This document shows positions 22,936-27,593 of a stretch of DNA of 27,593 bases, piece after piece. A program made the position numbers and the translations under genes. Position 1 is the first letter of the stretch; each line of letters starts with the position of its first letter. The notes beneath the pieces are model-generated. The model was not told where the DNA came from. It saw only the letters and a list, made by a program, of their open reading frames with translations, and ran no database searches. The stretch comes from Bacillota bacterium (GTDB taxonomy: Bacteria; Bacillota; Clostridia; Lachnospirales; Lachnospiraceae), in NCBI GenBank assembly GCA_023436225.1, contig JAEZKA010000022.1, positions 1 to 27,593 on the forward strand. The letters run 5' to 3'.

Positions 22936-23463
22936 ATGCGTTATATTATCAGCGGTAAGAATATTGATGTAACTGAAGGCTTAAAGACGGCTGTATATGA
23001 GAAGATTGGTAAACTCGAGAGATACTTTACTCCTGACACTGAAATTCATGTAACACTCAGCGTAGAAAAAGAAAGACAGAAAATCGAAGTAACGATACCT
23101 GTTAAAGGAAATATTATAAGAGCAGAGCAAGTAAGTAGCGACATGTATGTATCCATAGACCTAGTGGAAGAGATAATTGAGCGTCAGTTAAGAAAATACA
23201 AGAATAAATTGATAGATCACAAGCAGGCTTCTTCGAATTTTAATCAGGCTTTTATGGATGATGATTATTATGAGGATGATACAATCAAGATTGTAAAAAC
23301 GAAGCGTTTTGCCATCAAGCCCATGGATGCCGAAGAGGCATGTGTACAGATGGAGCTTTTGGGGCATAACTTCTATGTATTCCGCAATGCGCAGACCGAT
23401 GAAGTAAATGTGGTGTATAAGAGAAAAGGAAATACCTACGGTCTTATTGAGCCTGAGTATTAA
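22936..23463 (+). CDS. hpf: Ribosome hibernation promoting factor, long form
   Basis: 175 aa. ATG 22936 follows AAGGAG (22921-22926) by 9 bases; the in-frame TTG at 22927 is too close to that site. The N-terminal domain (about 1-100) is the HPF/YfiA fold that binds the 30S decoding region (MRYIISGKNIDVTEGLK, then KLERYFTPDTEIHVTLSVEK). An acidic linker (MDDDYYEDD) leads to the C-terminal dimerisation domain (about 120-175, KTKRFAIKPMDAEEACVQME, then FRNAQTDEVNVVYKRK). Two domains mark the long form, which pairs 70S ribosomes into 100S dimers in resting cells. The order hpf-secA-prfB is as in B. subtilis. Confidence 0.95.
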   Translation: MRYIISGKNIDVTEGLKTAVYEKIGKLERYFTPDTEIHVTLSVEKERQKIEVTIPVKGNIIRAEQVSSDMYVSIDLVEEIIERQLRKYKNKLIDHKQASSNFNQAFMDDDYYEDDTIKIVKTKRFAIKPMDAEEACVQMELLGHNFYVFRNAQTDEVNVVYKRKGNTYGLIEPEY

Positions 23464-23486
23464 GATGTATTAGCAAAACTGTTTGG

Positions 23487-23524
23487 AGGAGCTGCCTCCG
23501 GTGTGAGACCGGAACAGCTCCTTT
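23487..23524 (+). terminator. Probable terminator of hpf
   Basis: AGGAGCTGCCTCCGGT (23487-23502) pairs with ACCGGAACAGCTCCT (23508-23522) with one bulge; the loop is GTGAG. The stem is very GC-rich, but the tail CTTTGCTG has only three T, so termination may be partial. Confidence 0.65.
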
Positions 23525-23753
23525 GCTGTATATAATGTAACTGTTCAGACCCTAGCTAGAGTTAAAATGAGTTCAACAAATATATCTCAAATCGGAGACG
23601 CTTTCGCTTCGTTGCATTACGTAACGGTACATAAGGTTCTAAAAGAAAGAACCTAAGTACCGACGAATGCAAAGACTCCGATTTCGGATACATTTGTCAA
23701 ACTCATTTTGCTACATTACCACCTGAAGTCTGAACAGTTACTATATATAGCAA
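23524..23753. repeat. Large inverted-repeat element between hpf and secA
   Basis: The 14-base ends GTAACTGTTCAGAC (23537-23550) and GTCTGAACAGTTAC (23728-23741) are perfect inverted repeats; looser pairing extends to about 23524 and 23753. Inner arms also pair: AAAATGAGTT with AACTCATTTT, ACAAATATATC with a GATACATTTGT-type arm, AAATCGGAG with CTCCGATTT, TTGCATT with AATGCAA, CGGTAC with GTACCG, and AGGTTCT with AGAACCT near the centre. The result is one long imperfect hairpin with no reading frame. Flanks are TATA-rich. Likely a miniature inverted-repeat element or large structured RNA. Confidence 0.85.
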
Positions 23754-23778
23754 TTTATGGGGGTTAACTAAAATTAAG

Positions 23779-23807
23779 TTGAATAGTATCAAGGTAAATG
23801 TTACAAT
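23779..23807 (+). promoter_or_regulatory. Sigma-A promoter for secA
   Basis: TTGAAT (23779-23784), a 17-base spacer and TACAAT (23802-23807), with TGT before the -10 (extended). Transcription would begin near 23814, after the upstream in-frame ATG at 23798, which supports the internal start at 23861. Confidence 0.8.
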
Positions 23808-23860
23808 ACTATTTGAACGATTTTTGGATCAAATTTGTACAGTACAGGAGTGAACAAGGA

Positions 23861-26434
23861 ATGGGATTAATAGAAAAAGTATTTGGTACTCACAGCGAGA
23901 GAGAAGTAAAACGTGTATTACCAATCGTAGATAAGATAGAAGCTTTGGAACCAGAATACGTAAAGCTCACTGATGAAGAATTAAAAGCAAAAACGACAGA
24001 ATTTAAGAACAGACTAAAGAATGGGGAGACCCTGGATGATATATTAGTGGAAGCTTATGCAACGGTTAGAGAGGCTTCAAAGAGAGTAATCGGATTAAGA
24101 CATTTCCGTGTTCAGCTGATTGGCGGTGTTATACTGCATCAGGGACGTATTACCGAGATGCGTACTGGTGAAGGTAAGACGCTTGTAGCTACACTCCCAT
24201 CTTATCTTAATGCTTTAGAGGGCAAAGGGGTTCATGTAGTAACCGTTAATGATTACCTGGCAAAGCGTGACTCCGAGTGGATGGGTCGTATCCATGAATT
24301 TCTAGGACTTAAGGTTGGTGTTATACTAAACAGCCTCGAGAAAGAGGAGCGTCGCGAAGCATATGCCTGCGACATTACCTATGCAACAAATAATGAATTG
24401 GGCTTTGATTATCTGAGAGATAACATGGTTATCTATAAAGAGCAATTGGTTCAGCGTGAGCTTAATTTTGCAATTATCGATGAGGTTGACTCTATCCTGA
24501 TTGATGAATCGAGGACACCCCTTATCATCTCCGGTCAAAGTGGGAAATCTACCGAGCTCTACCGCGTATGTGATATTCTTGCAAGACAATTGAAGAGGGG
24601 AACTGCAAGTGCCGAGCTCACTAAGATGGCTGCCATCATGAAGGAAGACATTGAAGAGACAGGCGATTTCATAGTAAATGAAAAAGAAAAGAATGTTCAC
24701 CTTACCGAAGATGGCGTGAAAAAGGTGGAACGCTTTTTCAGCTTGGAGAATTTGGCAGATCCTGAGAACCTTGAGATTCAACATAATATTATTCTTGCAC
24801 TCAGGGCTCATAATTTGATGTTCCGTGACAAGGATTATGTTGTTAAGGATGATGAGGTTCTTATTGTAGATGAGTTTACCGGGCGTATTATGCCGGGTAG
24901 ACGTTATAGTGATGGTTTGCATCAGGCGATTGAAGCAAAGGAAAATGTTAAGGTTAAGAGAGAGAGTAAGACTCTTGCAACAATTACATTCCAGAACTTC
25001 TTTAATAAATATAATAAGAAATGTGGTATGACCGGTACGGCTCTGACTGAAGAGAAGGAATTCCGCGAGATCTACGGTATGGATGTTATCGAGGTCCCTA
25101 CCAACGTTCCGATTGCTCGTATTGATTTACAGGATGCGGTATATAAGACTAGAAAAGAGAAGATGCATGCGATAATAAATGAAATTATTGCTGCAAATAA
25201 AAAAGGTCAGCCGGTATTAGTGGGTACGATAACGATTGAATCCTCAGAGGAAATCAGTGCGATGCTGAAGAAGCATAACATACCGCATAAGGTGTTGAAT
25301 GCTAAATTTCATGAGCTAGAAGCAGAAATTGTTGCGGATGCCGGACAACTCGGCGCTGTAACGATAGCCACTAATATGGCAGGTCGTGGTACCGATATTA
25401 AGCTTGGCGAAGGTGTTGTTGAGGTAGGAGGCTTAAAGATCATCGGTACGGAGCGTCATGAAGCAAGACGTATCGATAATCAGCTGCGTGGTCGTGCAGG
25501 TCGACAGGGAGATCCCGGTGAATCTCGCTTCTTTATCTCATTAGAGGACGACCTTATGCGACTCTTCGGTTCTGAGAGACTAATGGGAATCTTTAATTCT
25601 CTTGGCCTGCAGGAAGGGGAGCAGATTGAGCATAAGATGCTGACCAATGCCATTGAGAAAGCACAACAGAGAATCGAGAGTAATAACTTTGGTATCAGAA
25701 AGAATCTGTTGGAATATGATCAGGTTAATAACGAACAGAGGGAAATTATATACGAGGAGAGACGTAGAGTTTTAGATGGAGAGAGCATGCGAGATACTAT
25801 TTATCGCATGATTACGGATACAGTGGAAGGCTGTGTAAGCACTACGATCAGCGATGACCAGTCTCCAGAGGATTGGGATCTTGAAGAACTGAATAATCTT
25901 CTTCTTCCAATTATTCCGTTACCAAGAATTGAATTTGACCACAAACAGCTCGCCGGTATGCAGAAGAATGATCTTCTACAGCAGCTTAAGGAAGAGGCGG
26001 TCAAGCTGTATGAAGCAAAAGAAGCAGAATTCCCTGAGACAGAGCAGATTAGAGAAATCGAGCGTGTTATCCTATTAAAGGTAATCGATCGTAAATGGAT
26101 GGATCATATTGACGATATGGACCAGCTGCGTCAGGGGATTGGCTTACAGGCTTATGGTCAGCGTCAGCCGATCGTAGAATATAAGTTCCAAGGCTTTGAG
26201 ATGTTTGACGCCATGACCTCTGCCATTCGTGAGGATACCATCAAGGCTCTGCTGCATGTTCGTATTGAACAGAAGGTAGAGAGAGAGCAGGTTGCGAAGG
26301 TAACCGGAACGAACCGCGATGATACAGTGGCAAATGCACCGGTTAAGCGTTCTGCCAAGAAGGTTCAGCCGAATGATCCCTGCCCTTGTGGAAGTGGTAG
26401 AAAATACAAACACTGCTGTGGTAGAAATTCATAA
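23861..26434 (+). CDS. secA: Protein translocase ATPase SecA
   Basis: 857 aa. SecA pushes unfolded preproteins through SecYEG. ATG 23861 (MGLIEKVFG) is the conserved start, with AGGAG 10 bases upstream; a longer frame back to 23798 includes the promoter and is rejected. Walker A is MRTGEGKT (100-107), the DEAD-type motif is DEVD (207-210), and NBD2 has ATNMAGRGTDIKLG and QLRGRAGRQGDPGESRFFISLEDDL (broken here: QLRGRAGRQGDPGES, then RFFISLEDD). The C-terminus is a zinc-binding SecB/ribosome-type tail, PCPCGSGRKYKHCCGR, with Cys-x-Cys and Cys-Cys. Length is normal. It has its own promoter and lies upstream of prfB, but several palindromes and a new promoter separate them. Confidence 0.97.
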   Translation: MGLIEKVFGTHSEREVKRVLPIVDKIEALEPEYVKLTDEELKAKTTEFKNRLKNGETLDDILVEAYATVREASKRVIGLRHFRVQLIGGVILHQGRITEMRTGEGKTLVATLPSYLNALEGKGVHVVTVNDYLAKRDSEWMGRIHEFLGLKVGVILNSLEKEERREAYACDITYATNNELGFDYLRDNMVIYKEQLVQRELNFAIIDEVDSILIDESRTPLIISGQSGKSTELYRVCDILARQLKRGTASAELTKMAAIMKEDIEETGDFIVNEKEKNVHLTEDGVKKVERFFSLENLADPENLEIQHNIILALRAHNLMFRDKDYVVKDDEVLIVDEFTGRIMPGRRYSDGLHQAIEAKENVKVKRESKTLATITFQNFFNKYNKKCGMTGTALTEEKEFREIYGMDVIEVPTNVPIARIDLQDAVYKTRKEKMHAIINEIIAANKKGQPVLVGTITIESSEEISAMLKKHNIPHKVLNAKFHELEAEIVADAGQLGAVTIATNMAGRGTDIKLGEGVVEVGGLKIIGTERHEARRIDNQLRGRAGRQGDPGESRFFISLEDDLMRLFGSERLMGIFNSLGLQEGEQIEHKMLTNAIEKAQQRIESNNFGIRKNLLEYDQVNNEQREIIYEERRRVLDGESMRDTIYRMITDTVEGCVSTTISDDQSPEDWDLEELNNLLLPIIPLPRIEFDHKQLAGMQKNDLLQQLKEEAVKLYEAKEAEFPETEQIREIERVILLKVIDRKWMDHIDDMDQLRQGIGLQAYGQRQPIVEYKFQGFEMFDAMTSAIREDTIKALLHVRIEQKVEREQVAKVTGTNRDDTVANAPVKRSAKKVQPNDPCPCGSGRKYKHCCGRNS

Positions 26435-26452
26435 AGAATTAAATAAATAGCA

Positions 26453-26521
26453 AGAGGCCGTTTCGATGAGAATAATATTATTATTTGCTTATGCTAACAT
26501 ATAAGTATCTGAACAGCCTCA
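26453..26521. repeat. Long hairpin after secA
   Basis: GAGGCCGTT (from about 26454) pairs with AACAGCCTC (ending about 26520) with one mismatch; the interior contains AATAATATTATT. No T run follows. It begins 18 bases after the secA stop and may act as a terminator or 3' stabilising stem. Confidence 0.6.
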
Positions 26522-26533
26522 TGGGTATAACTT

Positions 26534-26563
26534 ACAAGTGAATTAGCTCGCTAATTCACTTGT
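26534..26563. repeat. Perfect 14-bp hairpin
   Basis: ACAAGTGAATTAGC (26534-26547) and GCTAATTCACTTGT (26550-26563) are perfect inverted repeats around a 2-base centre (in practice a 4-8 base loop). No T run follows. Confidence 0.75.
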
Positions 26564-26576
26564 ATTCGAATTCATG

Positions 26577-26610
26577 ACAATAGAAAGGCGCGAAGCCTGC
26601 TTTCTATTGT
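26577..26610. repeat. AGAAAG/CTTTCT-family hairpin (best copy)
   Basis: ACAATAGAAAG (26577-26587) pairs perfectly with CTTTCTATTGT (26600-26610), with GGC/GCC inside around GCGAA. It is the cleanest member of a family also seen at 18451, 20043 and 22085. Confidence 0.75.
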
Positions 26611-26613
26611 TTA

Positions 26614-26666
26614 TGCGTAGGCAAAGTGAGCATAAGCAAGCTTGCTTATATGCGAGTGAGCACGCA
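26614..26666. repeat. Nested hairpin upstream of prfB
   Basis: The inner stem GCATAAGCAAG/CTTGCTTATATGC (26630-26653) is enclosed by TGCGT (26614-26618) and ACGCA (26662-26666). GTGAGC occurs in both flanking segments. The remainder of the gap to 26823 is AT-rich without a gene. Confidence 0.6.
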
Positions 26667-26823
26667 AAGTGGAGAAGCTCGTATAACATGCCTCTTCTGG
26701 TTTATGATAATCGTATATTCTTGTAGCATAATTTTTATATAGTGATTTTTATCATGATTTAACCTTTCTTATTTATTTAATTTGTAGCAAATGAAGAAAT
26801 GTTGCATTTATATGCAAAATATG

Positions 26824-26852
26824 TTGAGATTTTATAAATAGTAATATATAAT
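26824..26852 (+). promoter_or_regulatory. Sigma-A promoter for prfB
   Basis: TTGAGA (26824-26829), a 17-base spacer and a perfect TATAAT (26847-26852). The transcript would start about 10 bases before the ribosome binding site GAGGTG, leaving a very short leader. This indicates prfB is transcribed separately from secA. Confidence 0.78.
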
Positions 26853-26871
26853 ACAGTAAAGAGGTGATTTA

Positions 26872-27593
26872 GTGGTTGAGTTAGATCAGTATAAATATAC
26901 ATTAAGTACTTACGATAAGCCATTGATTGAAGTGGGGGATTCACTTTGACCTGGCTAATAAGAGCCTAAGAGTGGAAGAAATTGAACAAACCATGGAAGA
27001 ACCCGGGTTTTGGGATAATAATGACAAAGCGCAGGGTTATATGAAGGAATTGAAGAATCTCAAGGATACAATTGAGGAATATAACCATCTTAAGAGAGAT
27101 TTTGAGGATGTTCAGACCTTAATACAAATGGGTTATGAAGAGAATGATTTAAGCTTGCTTCCGGAGATAGAGGAAGCTATGAATCTCTTTGTTAAGGATC
27201 TGGAGGAACTTAAGCTTCGGACGCTTCTATCCGGGGACTATGATAAGTATAATGCGATCATTACACTACATGCCGGAGCAGGAGGAACAGAAAGCTGTGA
27301 CTGGGCGAGTATGTTGTGTCGTATGTACCAGAGATGGGCTGATAAGAAGGGCTTTGCGTATGAGATGATTGATTTCCTTGAGGGTGAAGAGGCAGGTCTG
27401 AAATCCGTAACCTTGGAGATTAGAGGAGAAAATGCCTACGGTTATCTGAAGTCGGAACGAGGAGTGCATAGATTAGTCCGTATTTCTCCCTTCAATGCGG
27501 CCGGAAAACGGCAAACTTCTTTTGTGTCTTGTGATGTTATGCCGGATATTGAAGAGGATACAGGAATAGAGATTAACGAAGAGGACTTGAGAA
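26872..27593 (+). CDS. prfB: Peptide chain release factor 2, programmed +1 frameshift, 3' truncated by window edge
   Basis: RF2 ends translation at UGA and UAA. A GTG start at 26872 follows GAGGTG by 5 bases. Frame one encodes 25 residues (MVELDQYKYTLSTYDKPLIE, then VGDSL) to CTT TGA at 26944-26949. A +1 shift at CTTTGAC skips T26947 and continues in the frame from 26948 (DLANKSLRVEEIEQTMEEPG). A stop at codon 26 equals the classic autoregulatory site. The downstream part shows FWDNNDKAQ, HAGAGGTESCDWASML, and RISPFNAAGKRQTSFVS with the SPF tripeptide that reads UGA/UAA. The GGQ motif lies beyond the window end. Effective CDS: join(26872..26946, 26948..27593). Confidence 0.96.

Noticed and set aside
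24326..24922. 198-codon minus-strand frame inside secA
   Set aside because: It is the antisense shadow of conserved SecA coding sequence with no signals of its own.
26872..26949. Stop codon in prfB read as a pseudogene or sequencing error
   Set aside because: CTT TGA C at codon 26 is the known programmed +1 frameshift site of RF2 genes, and the downstream frame is intact.

Overview
The window looks like chromosomal core DNA from a low-to-mid GC, motile, Gram-positive member of the Firmicutes, most likely the Lachnospiraceae (a Lachnoclostridium/Anaerocolumna-type Clostridium). The evidence is strong AGGAGG-type ribosome binding sites, frequent TTG starts, sigma-A promoters with 17-bp spacers, an SLH-anchored surface protein, and three gene blocks that match Bacillus subtilis order: mbl-flhO-flhP, comFC-yvyF and hpf-secA-prfB. 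No phage, insertion-sequence transposase, CRISPR array, rRNA or tRNA is visible.

Layout. 1-650: 3' part of tuf (EF-Tu) and its terminator, then a 73-bp tandem repeat. 885-6792: an operon with its own promoter that encodes an SLH-domain surface protein, a membrane-fusion/adaptor protein with an internally duplicated body, a MacB/LolD-type ATPase and a MacB/FtsX-type permease. 7046-7555 (minus): an unknown four-helix membrane protein. 7711-11265: a sigma-A promoter, mbl (actin-like cell-shape protein), two flagellar rod/hook-type proteins (FlhO, FlhP) and a FlgJ-N rod-binding protein, closed by a terminator. 11279-15820: recD2 helicase, a sugar-nucleotidyltransferase-like gene, comFC and a yvyF-like zinc-ribbon gene. 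15937-17519 (minus): cvfB-like S1 protein and an acyl-ACP thioesterase. 17833-18423: SAM methyltransferase. 18619-18798 (minus): a 59-aa YjfB-family motility protein. 18957-21467: trxB and a secreted SH3-NlpC/P60 wall hydrolase with a perfect consensus promoter and a structured leader. 21593-22180: a PilZ c-di-GMP-binding protein. 22181-27593: a long AT-rich gap with a DnaA-box cluster, then hpf, secA and the 5' part of prfB with its programmed +1 frameshift.

The coding content is mostly housekeeping: translation, secretion, shape, flagella, wall turnover and redox. Three motility-linked products outside the flagellar cluster (YvyF-like, YjfB, PilZ) fit a flagellated cell that uses c-di-GMP.

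The unusual content is between the genes. Most longer gaps hold imperfect palindromes from several families: a 73-bp tandem unit after tuf, TAGTRTGAATTA hairpins that contain the stop codons of mbl and flhO, an AGAAAG...CTTTCT family at four sites, a GGGGCTGTCG-ended element, and a 205-230 bp long inverted repeat with 14-bp perfect ends between hpf and secA. These look like miniature non-autonomous elements or structured RNAs. I see no clear new multi-gene defence or biosynthetic system. The best leads are these elements, the DnaA-box cluster, the prfB shift site and the SLH/ABC operon.
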